DNA of 59,252 bases from MGIIb-Q1 sp964342465 (GCA_964342465.1 CAYFFQ010000014.1:1-59252); one strand, 5' to 3'. Shown: positions 35,273-44,446, counted from the first letter of the stretch. Notes: generated by a model not told the origin, from the sequence alone. Made by a program: numbers and translations.

Positions 35273-35712
35273 ACCACAGCAGTAGTGACCACTCCGACGA
35301 GTGAGCCCTCAATGTCGACTACCGCCAACTGAGAGATGTCGTGCGTGAGCATCAAAGCCGCTGCCTTCAGCAGTGGAGTCGATGTCGAAACCTGCATCGG
35401 TGGCATATTGACCAGTTGGCTTGCCTCGACGGCCTGCATCCATGCAAGGTCACGATTCACCCGTTTCCGCTGAATCAGTTTGAGGACATCGACAGCGTGC
35501 ACTCGCCCTACCGGAACCCCTAGTTCATCAACGAGAAAAAGGTGGTCCCAATCCCTCATGGTGAGAGTTCTCAACACTCTGTCCATTGACACCGACTGCG
35601 ATAGGGTACGTGGCCTCTCCATTACTTGTCCACATGTGACTCTGCGAGCGGCTTCTGAAGGGGTTTTGACCTCCCTTCTCGAGTCGCCCGCACTCCCGAA
35701 AATAGCCCCCAT
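35242..35712 (-). CDS. Tandem CBS-domain protein
   Basis: 156 residues with two CBS modules: VTCGQVMERPRTLSQSVSMDRVLRTLTMRDWDHLFLVDELGVPVGRVHAVDVLKLI, then the PPMQVSTSTPLLKAAALMLTHDISQLAVVDIEGSLVGVVTT pair. Stand-alone CBS pairs bind adenosine nucleotides or SAM and regulate partner proteins; the partner is not known here. GGGAG lies five bases before the ATG. Its 3' end lies within array E. Confidence 0.85.
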   Translation of the reverse strand: MGAIFGSAGDSRREVKTPSEAARRVTCGQVMERPRTLSQSVSMDRVLRTLTMRDWDHLFLVDELGVPVGRVHAVDVLKLIQRKRVNRDLAWMQAVEASQLVNMPPMQVSTSTPLLKAAALMLTHDISQLAVVDIEGSLVGVVTTAVVARHLPRFIL

Positions 35713-35837
35713 TCAGACTCCCTTCTGAGCGGTGGCCGACTACCGACTCTATTTGAATCAGATGGTGGTGTGGGCGAACATTTCCGGCATCACATTCGGT
35801 GGTAACCTTCATCACAGTCGGCAATGCGCCCCGCATC

Positions 35838-36260
35838 ATGGCAAGGTTGAGCAACGCCGTGCTGGCCGAGTTGGCGGGGATGGATGACTATGACCGCACA
35901 CTCGCCCTCGACAGAATCGCTAGACAGCACGACATGACCCCCGAACAGGTGATGGCGGAGGTCAGGGCATTTCAACAGGGTGGCGATGTGGAGACCACTT
36001 CCATGGCCGCTCTCGATGAGCGAATCAGCCCAACCCAAACCGATTCACAGTCACACTCTGGGAAACAACCGGATTATCTGACCAATGCACACCGGTACAG
36101 GGTTCGCTATGACCCCTCCCACGATGGGCAGAACAGACAGTCTCAGGTGGAGCAGGCGATTCTATGCCCTCATTGCAGCGCCCCGTTAGGCATTCCAGCG
36201 ATTCGCCCCATCAAGGTGACCTGCCCCAACTGCATGAACGAAGCGGTGTTCAATTCATGA
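35838..36260 (+). CDS. Hypothetical zinc-ribbon protein
   Basis: About 140 residues. The N-terminus (MARLSNAVLAELAGMDDYDRTLALDRIARQHDMTPEQVMAEVRAFQ) is helical. A disordered Gln/Ser/Thr-rich middle follows. The end has CPHC and CPNC (about 17 residues apart), a likely zinc ribbon. No family is recognised. The frame opens at GTG 35799; ATG 35838 begins the conserved-looking helix. It lies upstream of a membrane protein on the same strand with a gap of 73 bp. Confidence 0.6.
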   Translation: MARLSNAVLAELAGMDDYDRTLALDRIARQHDMTPEQVMAEVRAFQQGGDVETTSMAALDERISPTQTDSQSHSGKQPDYLTNAHRYRVRYDPSHDGQNRQSQVEQAILCPHCSAPLGIPAIRPIKVTCPNCMNEAVFNS

Positions 36261-36333
36261 TATGTGCTGTGAACTTGGTCAGCCGGGTTATTGCTCTGAA
36301 TCGTTTGTCGCCATCTCATCTTGAATTCCAGTC

Positions 36334-37095
36334 ATGAAAAGCCTCAAATGCCTCGCCGAGAAGCACGGTTGCATGCACATCGTCACCAAGTTGACCCTCG
36401 GACTAGGGGCAATCATGCTCATCGGAAGCGTGGTACTGATGGCTTCAGGTAGTGGATTCATCGGCGAGGCGGTGGAAAACCCGAACGGAACTGAGAAGTG
36501 GAGTGGTCAAGCGCCAACCACCTACGATGGCGAGTTCGAGATGGCGGCGGTCTACTACGTGTTTGCCGACGCCAATGGATCAAAGGAGATAGGTGTCAAG
36601 GTCGTTGATGGAGATGCTGATAATTTTTTCACCCCCTGCTCCGAGATGCAGAGTTGTGATTACTATGACTGGCCCGGTCACAGTTATCTCGGGCAGTTGA
36701 CCTTCACCACACCTGGAACTTGGTCGATTGAATTGACCGGAAATGGCAGTGTGGTCATCACTGAGATGGCTTTTGACATGGGTGAATTGATGGGTTTCGC
36801 CGGGGGATTCTTCGGCATCTTCTGCTCTGTCTGTGTTCTCATTCTCGGACTGGTTTTCGTCTTCACTCTGAAGGATAACAAGGTTCAGCAGGGTGTAATG
36901 ATGGTGCAACAGGCTGATGGCACGGTACAACCGGTCGGTGGAATGCCCGTTCAATCCGCGGCCACGCCCGCCCCTATGGTCGCTGGAGCCGTGCATCCAG
37001 CCTATGCGAACAGTCAGCCGCAGATGGTTCAACAGCCAGCAAGCCAGACGATTCCCCCCCTCGGTGGCCAGCAACCACCCAATCAGGGATTTTGA
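36334..37095 (+). CDS. Two-span membrane protein with Pro/Gln-rich tail
   Basis: 253 residues. The first span (about 18-40, LTLGLGAIMLIGSVVLMASG) and second (about 148-172, GFAGGFFGIFCSVCVLILGLVFVF) flank a beta-rich domain of about 105 residues with a possible disulfide (TPCSEMQSC). The cytoplasmic tail (from about 175) is rich in Gln, Pro and Met (VQQADGTVQPVGGMPVQ) and looks disordered. The function is not recognised. The final residues QGF and the stop start array F. Confidence 0.7.
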   Translation: MKSLKCLAEKHGCMHIVTKLTLGLGAIMLIGSVVLMASGSGFIGEAVENPNGTEKWSGQAPTTYDGEFEMAAVYYVFADANGSKEIGVKVVDGDADNFFTPCSEMQSCDYYDWPGHSYLGQLTFTTPGTWSIELTGNGSVVITEMAFDMGELMGFAGGFFGIFCSVCVLILGLVFVFTLKDNKVQQGVMMVQQADGTVQPVGGMPVQSAATPAPMVAGAVHPAYANSQPQMVQQPASQTIPPLGGQQPPNQGF

Positions 37096-37641
37096 GGTGG
37101 AATCAACGATTCTGATGCGCAACCATCAGGGATTTTGAGGTGGAATCAACGATTCTAATGCGAAACCATCAGGGATTTTGAGGTGGAATCAACGATTCTG
37201 ATGCGCACCCATGCGCGATTCTGAGGTGGAATCAACGATTCTGATGCGCACCCATGCGCGATTCTGAGGTGGAATCAACGATTCTATTGCGCAACCATGC
37301 GCGATTCTGAGGTGGAATCAACGATTCTAATGCGAAACCATCAGGGATTTTGAGGTGGAATCAACGATTCTAATGCGAAACCATCAGGGATTTTGAGGTG
37401 GAATCNNNNNNNNNNNNNNNNNNNNNNNNNNNNNNNNNNNNNNNNNNNNNNNNNNNNNNNNNNNNNNNNNNNNNNNNNNNNNNNNNNNNNNNNNNNNNNN
37501 NNNNNTGAGGTGGAATCAACGATTCTAATGCGAAACCATCAGGGATTTTGAGGTGGAATCAACGATTCTGATGCGCACCCATGCGCGATTCTGAGGTGGA
37601 ATCAACGATTCTAATGCGTACTCATGCGCGATTCTGAGGTC
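37083..37641. repeat. Tandem array F, 43-bp unit, at least ten copies, interrupted by a gap
   Basis: Units start at 37088, 37131, 37174, 37217, 37260, 37303, 37346 and 37389 before the gap, and at 37544, 37587 and 37630 after it. The phase across the gap is preserved only because 100 Ns is a placeholder; true length is unknown. The first unit holds the stop of the preceding gene. Several versions of the unit alternate, differing in the CATCAGG or CATGCGC segment and at a few other bases. Each unit contains GAATCAACGATTC, an inverted repeat with two GANTC sites. Confidence 0.93.
37406..37505. other. Assembly gap (100 N) inside array F
   Basis: Exactly 100 Ns, the usual scaffold placeholder, flanked on both sides by 43-bp units. 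The gap is therefore caused by the repeat and hides additional copies. Confidence 0.98.
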
Positions 37642-37699
37642 GGAGTCGGGATTCAGACTTACACTCTCGAGCATACCTTCTCCGGCGGCTTCAGTCGCC

Positions 37700-38818
37700 T
37701 CAGATGCCCCAGTAGTGACCAGAGGTCTCCTGTCTCTCATTGATGGATTGTACCACCACTCGCACCGCCCAGAACAGAACCAGCGCCGCAAGTGCTTGGT
37801 CCCAGTCCTCCCACAAGGTGCTCGGGTCGAGTGAATAGGTGGAGTCCAACACCTGAAGAGCCATCTTGAGGCCGGCACTGCAAATCGTCCAGATGACGAT
37901 TCCGAAGGCGATGATTTGCACGGTTCTCCCGCTGAAAGTTCCCTTCTTCATGCGTAGCACAAGCAGAGAGAGGGCGAGGGTCAGAAATGCGAGGACAATC
38001 CAAGTGAGCGCCCCCTGAAGAACGAGCAACACTATCTCCAATCCTCCCGGTTTAGGGGTGAGTGCCATGTTGGATGAGTAGACGCGCAGTCCTTCGGCAA
38101 CGGCGAAGATGGAAAAGAACACCATTCCTGCCCATAAAATGGATGATATCATTGCAGCATCGGCGTTTTCGCGCATGTCGCGCATGACGCGGTTGAGATG
38201 CTGCTCGGCGCCCAATCCCCTCGCCAACAGGTAGATACCGATGAAGAGTGGCATCATGCCGATGATGATGCCGCCGTTGGGAAGAATCATTCCGAGACCG
38301 ATGAAAATGAGGAAGACCGACAGGGGAACCAGCAGTTTCATTCGCCACTTCTCGTCTTCGATGGCTTTGACGATGTAGTAGTATGTTCCTTCGATTCCCT
38401 TCGATTGACGGACGATTATCTTCTGGACATGGTCGATGTTCAGGCGGGATTGGATGATGGGGAGGATGCTCTCATCCTCAGCGCCGTCGGTGACCATCAC
38501 CCCGCGGTCGGGTTGGAACTTCTCGATGACCTCCTCCAATTGCTCAGCGATGGCTCTATCAGACCGCATACCGACCCTTTCATCGCCAGTCAGAACGGCG
38601 ATGTCAACGGCATCATTCGACTCGGCGTTCTCCTTCAGTTGGTCATGCAGATGGAGGGCTCCGAGCATCGCATTGGTATCGCTCTCCTCTGGGTCGGCGA
38701 TACCCAACCTCAATGCTGCTGTGAGTACCTCCTTTCTGCCGACGACAGGCCCGCGGATTCCCGCCTTCTTGCCGAGGTCATCATCCCTGTCGACAGAAAG
38801 GACAAGGGTTCTCGTCAC
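37700..38818 (-). CDS. DUF373 family membrane protein
   Basis: 372 residues. The N-terminal soluble part begins TLVLSVDRDDDLGKKAGIRGPVVG and has ADPEESDTNAMLGALHL and VMVTDGAEDESILPIIQSR, the hallmarks of DUF373 (COG2237), a family largely limited to archaea. The C-terminal half holds about six hydrophobic segments (LVPLSVFLIFIGLGMIL, GGIIIGMMPLFIGIYLLARG and others). The function is unknown in all members; nucleotide or metal binding by the DRDDD region is only suggested. It starts with GTG (codon 38816-38818) after a GGGGTGG; convergent with the 36.3-kb membrane gene across array F. Confidence 0.85.
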   Translation of the reverse strand: MTRTLVLSVDRDDDLGKKAGIRGPVVGRKEVLTAALRLGIADPEESDTNAMLGALHLHDQLKENAESNDAVDIAVLTGDERVGMRSDRAIAEQLEEVIEKFQPDRGVMVTDGAEDESILPIIQSRLNIDHVQKIIVRQSKGIEGTYYYIVKAIEDEKWRMKLLVPLSVFLIFIGLGMILPNGGIIIGMMPLFIGIYLLARGLGAEQHLNRVMRDMRENADAAMISSILWAGMVFFSIFAVAEGLRVYSSNMALTPKPGGLEIVLLVLQGALTWIVLAFLTLALSLLVLRMKKGTFSGRTVQIIAFGIVIWTICSAGLKMALQVLDSTYSLDPSTLWEDWDQALAALVLFWAVRVVVQSINERQETSGHYWGI

Positions 38819-38860
38819 CTCTCGCCACCCCGTCTCCGCATCCTCAGGGGTGCTGCCCTT

Positions 38861-40078
38861 CTATGAACCATTTTCCCCTCTGTCCCCCTCTTTCTCTCCG
38901 ATTTCGACTGGGGGTGGGGGTGGTTGTTCATCGCTGGCTCTTCTTCTCTGTTTTGCGCGGACGTACTTGAGGGGATGGGTCAACCACTCTCTCCTACACA
39001 GACTGTCATCGGCAAGTCCCTGCGTCACCGGGCATCTCGCATGGAGTTTGAGAGTGTCACATTTCTCGGGCGTGTATTCACCTTGGTAGAGTTGGGTGAG
39101 TTGATACATCGTCTTCTCCCTTTTGTAGTCTGGAGCATTGACAAAGAAGGAGTGGGCCTCATCCACACTCAAGGCGAGCACCCGCGACATGTTGGCGAGG
39201 AATCTTCTACCCGCATGGTTCACATTGTCGCCCGCTGCCAATTCTGAGATGACCGCGTTCATGCACGGTGGCCAGTCACCTTCATCAACGGCGGTGAGGG
39301 TGATTTCCTGACTCTTCTGCATCTGCAGTTCAGCCACCATCTTGCCGACCGGTTCTGCGAACTGGGCGGCGAACTCCTCATCCATCCTCTCCATGTTGAT
39401 TCTGCATCTCTCAATCAGGCTGTCGCGGATTCTTTCCTTGACAAGTCGGGAGAGTCGTTGTTGTGAATTCTCCCTGCTAGTTCTATCCATCGTCACCCAG
39501 CCCCCTGCGAGAGGGCGGTTTGCCAGCGTCCAATAGTGTCCGGTGATGCGCGGTGCTACCTCGATGAAATCCAACATCGGGATTTCGTACACCCTCTGCA
39601 CAGACCTCACTGCGTGCAGGGATTGGCTCTCGCCCACTTTCTCGGATATTCTCAAGTCGGAGAGATAGGTTCGGACTATCGTTTCGAACAACAGCTCATC
39701 CACCACCTCGCTGAGAATTGCATCGGCGCGGCTCGCTTCGCCCTCGACCCACCTCTTCATGAGGAGCTCATCGAAGGAACTACAGACGATGAGCATGGCG
39801 TAGTGGAAACCGAGGCCCTCGACCATCTGACCGAAGCCTTCGTGGATGTCGTGGCGTGTGGCTGCCGAAATGCCTTCGGAGAGTCTGATTGACTCGAGCA
39901 GACGTTGCATGCCGCGGACTCTGATGGGCTCAACCCATTCATCACCGACAAGTCCCTCCGCCGTGATGTTGTTGTCCTGTCGCAGTTCCTTCAGCCACTG
40001 CTCCGCCTGTGGGAGAAAGGGGAATCTCGCCAGCATCGATGGTGAATCGATGGTCGGTATGCGGCGTGGTTTCGGCAT
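38861..40078 (-). CDS. priL: DNA primase large subunit PriL
   Basis: About 405 residues. The C-terminal Fe-S domain is clear, with four spaced Cys: PPCMNAVISELAAG, EKCDTLKLHARCPV and DSLCRREWLTHPLKYVR, and the intervening HAGRRFLANMSRVL and KREKTMYQLTQLYQ helices. The N-terminal part is the large helical domain that contacts the catalytic subunit PriS. Together they make RNA primers for replication. It ends in a Pro-rich acidic tail. The frame is open to 40222, but the first 48 residues read as non-coding; MPKPRRIPTID at 40078 fits best. PriS is not in the window. Confidence 0.9.
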   Translation of the reverse strand: MPKPRRIPTIDSPSMLARFPFLPQAEQWLKELRQDNNITAEGLVGDEWVEPIRVRGMQRLLESIRLSEGISAATRHDIHEGFGQMVEGLGFHYAMLIVCSSFDELLMKRWVEGEASRADAILSEVVDELLFETIVRTYLSDLRISEKVGESQSLHAVRSVQRVYEIPMLDFIEVAPRITGHYWTLANRPLAGGWVTMDRTSRENSQQRLSRLVKERIRDSLIERCRINMERMDEEFAAQFAEPVGKMVAELQMQKSQEITLTAVDEGDWPPCMNAVISELAAGDNVNHAGRRFLANMSRVLALSVDEAHSFFVNAPDYKREKTMYQLTQLYQGEYTPEKCDTLKLHARCPVTQGLADDSLCRREWLTHPLKYVRAKQRRRASDEQPPPPPVEIGEKEGDRGENGS

Positions 40079-40141
40079 GGGCAAGTGGGGATGCCTCGCT
40101 TGGGTTATTGAACTCTCACACGCGCCGAAAGGACGGGGGAG

Positions 40142-40888
40142 ATGATGGGAGGGGCTGACTACCGACCCATCATGGCGATGGATGGGCGTCTGGTCGGGAT
40201 TCAGAATGATGTGCGCGAGCACTTCGGCTGGTCGCTGCGAGATGACCTCAGGGTCTGCCGAGAACTTGTAGGTCTCTCACGCCGGCTTCACGGTTCAGAT
40301 GCGTGGGTGGAGAAGACCGTTCATCATCTGAGAATGCGGTTGGAGAGTGGTGGCCCTATCGCGATTCTCGGTGCTGCGGTAGAGCCGGAACACCTGCGAG
40401 GTCTTGCCGATGACACCCTGTTGGTGGCTGCCGACGGCAGTGTTGGTGTCTTCTCAGAACTGACGGAAGCCGAGAGGGATTGGGCTTGGGAGAGATTGGC
40501 TCTGGTGGTCTCGGATGGGGATGGAGGTGAATCCATCCTCACCGCAGTGGAAAGGGGAATCCCTTTCGCGGTTCACGCTCACGGTGACAACCTCGAAGAA
40601 TGCACCTCACTTCTGAAGTGTCTGCATGACAATGGAAACCGACTCTTCCTCACCCACCAATGCCCTGAACAGGTGGGTGGTATCGAGAATCCAGGCGGAT
40701 TCACCGATGGAGACAGGGCTGTGTGCATAGTTGCCGGGCTTAGGGAGAACTGCGATGATGTGCATCTGCTCGGATTCCGCTCAGACAGAATCGGGAGATG
40801 GACCGGCGCCACTGATGAGGGGCGCAAACTCAGGAAACTGAAATGGATGGATGCTGTCCTCGCCATCCTCGGAGAGGTTGGCCGGTGA
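40142..40888 (+). CDS. mptE: MptE-like 6-hydroxymethyl-7,8-dihydropterin pyrophosphokinase
   Basis: 248 residues. The motifs of the archaeal MptE/DUF115 family are visible: PIAILGAAVEPEHLRGLADDTLLVAADGSVG, FAVHAHGDN, and FTDGDRAVCIVAGLREN. The enzyme transfers pyrophosphate to 6-hydroxymethyldihydropterin in folate or methanopterin synthesis. GGGGGAG precedes the double ATG. Its TGA overlaps the ATG of the next gene. It is divergent from priL with a 63-bp gap. Confidence 0.85.
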   Translation: MMGGADYRPIMAMDGRLVGIQNDVREHFGWSLRDDLRVCRELVGLSRRLHGSDAWVEKTVHHLRMRLESGGPIAILGAAVEPEHLRGLADDTLLVAADGSVGVFSELTEAERDWAWERLALVVSDGDGGESILTAVERGIPFAVHAHGDNLEECTSLLKCLHDNGNRLFLTHQCPEQVGGIENPGGFTDGDRAVCIVAGLRENCDDVHLLGFRSDRIGRWTGATDEGRKLRKLKWMDAVLAILGEVGR

Positions 40889-41838
40889 TGCAGCCGACGG
40901 GGCGCAGGAAGAAGAAGAGGGACGGCCCCATCAGGCCGACCGCTGCAATCATCACATGGATTCTTCTCAATCTGATATGGATGGTCGCAATCGACACGGC
41001 CACACCACACCCGGTTCTTTCGGCGGACGCCGGGCACAGGCAGGACTACGAAATGGAGGTCCCTTCACTTCTCGGCGCTGAGCCGAGGTTCGAAATCTCA
41101 TGCTCCTTCGCAGTCACGCACAACTCGTATCAGAACATATCCATCCACTGGGAGTTGTGGGATGTCGAGGAGAAGCGGGATGCTGAGGCGTGGCAGGAGG
41201 ACCCGACCGTCGATGACCCGCCCACGCCTGTTCGTCAATGGACTGGCGGGCCGGCGGAGGACTGCAGCGATGATTCCGGCACCATCGCTCCAGGAGACTA
41301 TCTCCTCGAAATCAGATTCAGCCATGAAAACGGATCCATGATAAGTTGGGATGAGGCGGCGAGGAATGTTCGCGGAGATTTCAGGATGAGGTATTGGATT
41401 TACGAAGCCCACGCTGAACTAGGTTACATCGCCGCCAACATCCTCGGTCTGTTCATCCTCATCACCGACCAAGCGGTCAGGAGAATACGGAGGAAGATTC
41501 GACTGAACCGAGTCATTCCGCTCCACCGTCAGAGAGACAGGGAGGATTGGGAGGTCCTCAAGAAAGAGATGGAAGGGAGGGGTGAGGCGGTGATTGAATC
41601 GTTCCAGATAGAGATGGGCAGTTCATCGGAAGCGGCCCGTGAAGAGATGCGAAAGCGATTCGCTGCTCAGTCACTGGATGGTGAAGAGGATGGCCAAGAC
41701 CCCCCTGAAGAGGGTAGTGAGAAGCAACCATCCGAACTGGGTGAAGGAACGACTGAGGGGCTCACGGGCAAAGCGAAGGTAGGCAGGGACATCCGCACGG
41801 TGGGTGACCTGTGGAAGCGAATGAAGGATGAGAAGTGA
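40888..41838 (+). CDS. Hypothetical two-span membrane protein
   Basis: 316 residues. A basic start (MQPTGRRKKKRDGPIR) precedes a first span (TAAIITWILLNLIWMVAI). An external beta-rich domain of about 150 residues has two Cys (SCSFAVT, EDCSDDS), then a second span (LGYIAANILGLFILI), then a charged cytoplasmic tail with helical repeats and an acidic linker. The start codon overlaps the mptE stop (TGATG), so they are translationally coupled. No family is recognised. Confidence 0.72.
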   Translation: MQPTGRRKKKRDGPIRPTAAIITWILLNLIWMVAIDTATPHPVLSADAGHRQDYEMEVPSLLGAEPRFEISCSFAVTHNSYQNISIHWELWDVEEKRDAEAWQEDPTVDDPPTPVRQWTGGPAEDCSDDSGTIAPGDYLLEIRFSHENGSMISWDEAARNVRGDFRMRYWIYEAHAELGYIAANILGLFILITDQAVRRIRRKIRLNRVIPLHRQRDREDWEVLKKEMEGRGEAVIESFQIEMGSSSEAAREEMRKRFAAQSLDGEEDGQDPPEEGSEKQPSELGEGTTEGLTGKAKVGRDIRTVGDLWKRMKDEK

Positions 41839-41948
41839 CTCTCCGAGGACGGTATTCTCTGGGTGTGACCCCTTCATGTCCCTCTGATGAGCGCGTTATG
41901 GCCCCATTCAAGGATTGATATGGAGAAATGATTCGGGGGTGGCCTCTG

Positions 41949-42305
41949 TATGGCCGCGCTCGCATAGGGCGTGTGGTTGGCCGCGCAGAACAGGCGTCCA
42001 CCGGTCAAGGTACGGCCGCGCTCGCATAGGGCGTGTGGTTGGCTGCGCAGAACAGGCGTCCACCGGTCAAGGTACGGCCGCGCTCGCATAGGGCGGGCGC
42101 TCAACGCAGTCGATGTGACGGTCTCGCTCAAGGTACGGCCGCACTTGCATAGGGCGGGCGGGCGCAGGCGCGCAGGCGNNNNNNNNNNNNNNNNNNNNNN
42201 NNNNNNNNNNNNNNNNNNNNNNNNNNNNNNNNNNNNNNNNNNNNNNNNNNNNNNNNNNNNNNNNNNNNNNNNNNNNNNAGGCGCGCAGGCGAGCGCGAGC
42301 GCGCG
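41949..42305. repeat. Tandem array G, 62-bp unit, at least 3.5 copies, interrupted by a gap
   Basis: GGCCGCG starts at 41952, 42014 and 42076, 62 bp apart, with a diverged copy at 42137. It then degrades into a GC-rich minisatellite (AGGCGCGCAGGCG). Starts about 110 bp after the preceding stop and does not include it. It lies between two plus-strand genes. Confidence 0.88.
42179..42278. other. Assembly gap (100 N) inside array G
   Basis: A placeholder of exactly 100 Ns with the same GC-rich AGGCGCGCAGGCG repeat on both sides. The real length is unknown. Confidence 0.98.
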
Positions 42306-42306
42306 G

Positions 42307-42319
42307 GGAGCGTCGCTCC
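42307..42319. promoter_or_regulatory. Short perfect hairpin GGAGCG-T-CGCTCC
   Basis: A 6-bp stem with a one-base centre, right after array G and about 125 bp before the next start. It might be an operator or terminator. Confidence 0.35.
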
Positions 42320-42398
42320 AGAAATACACCATTCATCGATAAACGGGTCACAGCGAGCCTGTCATCCCTGTTGCCATAGGAATCATTGTGACACAAGG

Positions 42399-42410
42399 TT
42401 AATAGTAAAC
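42399..42410 (+). promoter_or_regulatory. TATA-like box for the secreted protein gene
   Basis: TTAATAGTAAAC lies 36-47 nt before the ATG at 42446, in an AT-rich patch. This predicts a start site near 42432 and a short leader that includes GGAG. Confidence 0.45.
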
Positions 42411-42445
42411 TTGTAAGACAAGGATAGTCAGCGGAGTGGGCAGAG

Positions 42446-44263
42446 ATGGCTGGCGAGCGAGCAGATGGATTGGTGAAATGGAGTAGGAACGTGGGTTGGC
42501 GTGGGGCGAGAGCCTCACTGCTTGTGATGTTGATGTTGGTTGGAACCCTCATCTCCCCCGCTCTCTCCTTCGAGACGGGAAGTGAGGATGTCGATGACTT
42601 GCTTGCCTCTCTTCTCGGCCCCATTGCGACTGTTCAGGCGGCTGACCTCGAGTCGGATGCCAGTATGGACCCTCGCGACCATGTTGAGTTCTTCACCAGC
42701 GAGGATGCTGGACGGCAGAACATCAGGAACTTCGATGCCTTCGAAGACAACGATGACGAAGTGGATGATTGGTGCATGGGGGACTTCGCCATGGTGAATG
42801 TCTCCCGCAGACTCTCATATTTCGCCGTCTGCTGGGGTAGTGAGGAGAATCCCGGCCCGATTTCGATTGCTGCTCTTGAGGTGCAGTATCTTGGGGGAGT
42901 GAATCTTGAGGATTTCCCCATCCCCGGAATGTCTGTTCCCGGCGTTCCACTTCCGATTGCCACTGTCTTTGCCACCAGCCTCGCCCACATCATCGAGTTT
43001 GAGGACAGCGGAGTGCCAGGGGATGAGGCAAACACCTCTGGAAACGGAGTTTTCGACTACACCAGAGACGGAACCGGTCTGACTGACTTTGACATGACGA
43101 GTGCAGAGGATGTTCATGCTGGAGTTGCCTTGGACGACCTCGACTGGGACATCTCTGATGCTGGCATCACCGAATGGGTGGACGACAACGAGATAGGGTG
43201 GAACTTCACACTGGAAGCGAGAAACGTCTCATACGACAATTCTGACGGCTGGTGGTTGACGGCCAATGACGATGTCGTTGAACTCATCGCCCTCACCTTT
43301 CATCTCGGCGTAACTGTCGAGGCTGTCACCGAGGAGGTCATCCCGTGGTGGACCGTCACCCTTGATGAGAACCCTGACCACGATGCCAACTCAAGCGAGT
43401 TTGAGGAGACGATTCCGTGGGTGGTCGAGGATATCGGAGAGCAGCAGAACCTGACTTGGAGCGGGGTGCGCGTCGGTACCGACTTCAAGTATGACCAGAC
43501 GATTGAAGGCTGGGACTTCACCAGCGAGGATTCGCTGCTGATGGTCGAGTCGGTCATCGCCCGCGGCTCTTTCACCTTCGGACTCATCTCTGATTTCATG
43601 GACGATGTCAGTGGACAGGCAGAGGGGAGCTTCGACGAGCAGATGGCTTACGACAAGGAGAGCGAGGATGAGAATGTCCTCAGCACTGGGTCTCAGACGG
43701 GAGTTGACAGGGTGACGGGAACCAGTGTCTCATGGTCACATGACTACACAAAGGTTCCAGACCGACTGCACTGGGTGGATACAGCTGACGCTGGACCGTC
43801 TCCGGACAATGTCAGCACCGTCAACGTCACCTTCCAACTTCATGAGTCCGAGTCTTTCCAACACTCCGATGAGGCAGTGACCGTCGCCCTCTACATCGCC
43901 ATCGGCGGGGCTATCTATCCTGCGGCGGAATACATCTTCCATGACCCCGGTTACGCCGCCACAATCGATGTGATTCAGTTGGGCGGCATGCTGCTTTCGG
44001 GCGAAGTGGTCGGCCTTCAGTTCGTTCTCGTCGGACTGCTCGGGGTTCTCGGCCTGATCGGAATCACCGCTCGCAAACGGAGAAACAAGCGAGTTCTGCG
44101 TCAGGCACTGACCCACAATGAGGCGACCTCGTTTCATTCCCATGCCCAACCGAGTGCTCAAGTCGTAGGTTATGGGGTGATTCCTGACCACATGGCCACT
44201 CCCGCCATGCACGATGTCGACGGCTTTCCACCCGGTGGCGGTGACCCGGGACAACTCCTCTGA
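42446..44263 (+). CDS. Secreted, C-terminally membrane-anchored acidic protein
   Basis: 605 residues. A signal peptide (ASLLVMLMLVGTLISPALS) and a C-terminal membrane helix (about 533-553, VGLQFVLVGLLGVLGLIGITARKRRNKR with stop-transfer charges) bracket an acidic, beta-rich, Trp-containing external region of about 480 residues. Recurrent blocks such as DGTGLTDFDMTSAEDVHAGV and WWLTANDDVVELIAL have no recognised fold. The cytoplasmic tail is short and His/Pro-rich. The function is unknown; surface exposure is likely. Confidence 0.72.
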   Translation: MAGERADGLVKWSRNVGWRGARASLLVMLMLVGTLISPALSFETGSEDVDDLLASLLGPIATVQAADLESDASMDPRDHVEFFTSEDAGRQNIRNFDAFEDNDDEVDDWCMGDFAMVNVSRRLSYFAVCWGSEENPGPISIAALEVQYLGGVNLEDFPIPGMSVPGVPLPIATVFATSLAHIIEFEDSGVPGDEANTSGNGVFDYTRDGTGLTDFDMTSAEDVHAGVALDDLDWDISDAGITEWVDDNEIGWNFTLEARNVSYDNSDGWWLTANDDVVELIALTFHLGVTVEAVTEEVIPWWTVTLDENPDHDANSSEFEETIPWVVEDIGEQQNLTWSGVRVGTDFKYDQTIEGWDFTSEDSLLMVESVIARGSFTFGLISDFMDDVSGQAEGSFDEQMAYDKESEDENVLSTGSQTGVDRVTGTSVSWSHDYTKVPDRLHWVDTADAGPSPDNVSTVNVTFQLHESESFQHSDEAVTVALYIAIGGAIYPAAEYIFHDPGYAATIDVIQLGGMLLSGEVVGLQFVLVGLLGVLGLIGITARKRRNKRVLRQALTHNEATSFHSHAQPSAQVVGYGVIPDHMATPAMHDVDGFPPGGGDPGQLL

Positions 44264-44446
44264 TGCATCGAGCGACGGAAGTGAGGGTTCGCCATGCAGA
44301 ACAGAGGCAGTCTGCTCCCCCTTATCCACGACCTGCACCCCATAACCACAACCCCCTCCGGTGGAGAGAGAGGTGCTCCTCTCGAGGGTGATGGCAGTCA
44401 GTCTGTGGTGGATGGTGGCCATATTCTCGTTGCCAGTGACGGGGTG

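Noticed and set aside
38198..38866. 222-codon plus-strand ORF opposite the DUF373 gene
   Set aside because: Shadow of a recognised archaeal family on the other strand.
41874..42332. ORFs running through the N gap
   Set aside because: They are built from repeat units and undefined bases.
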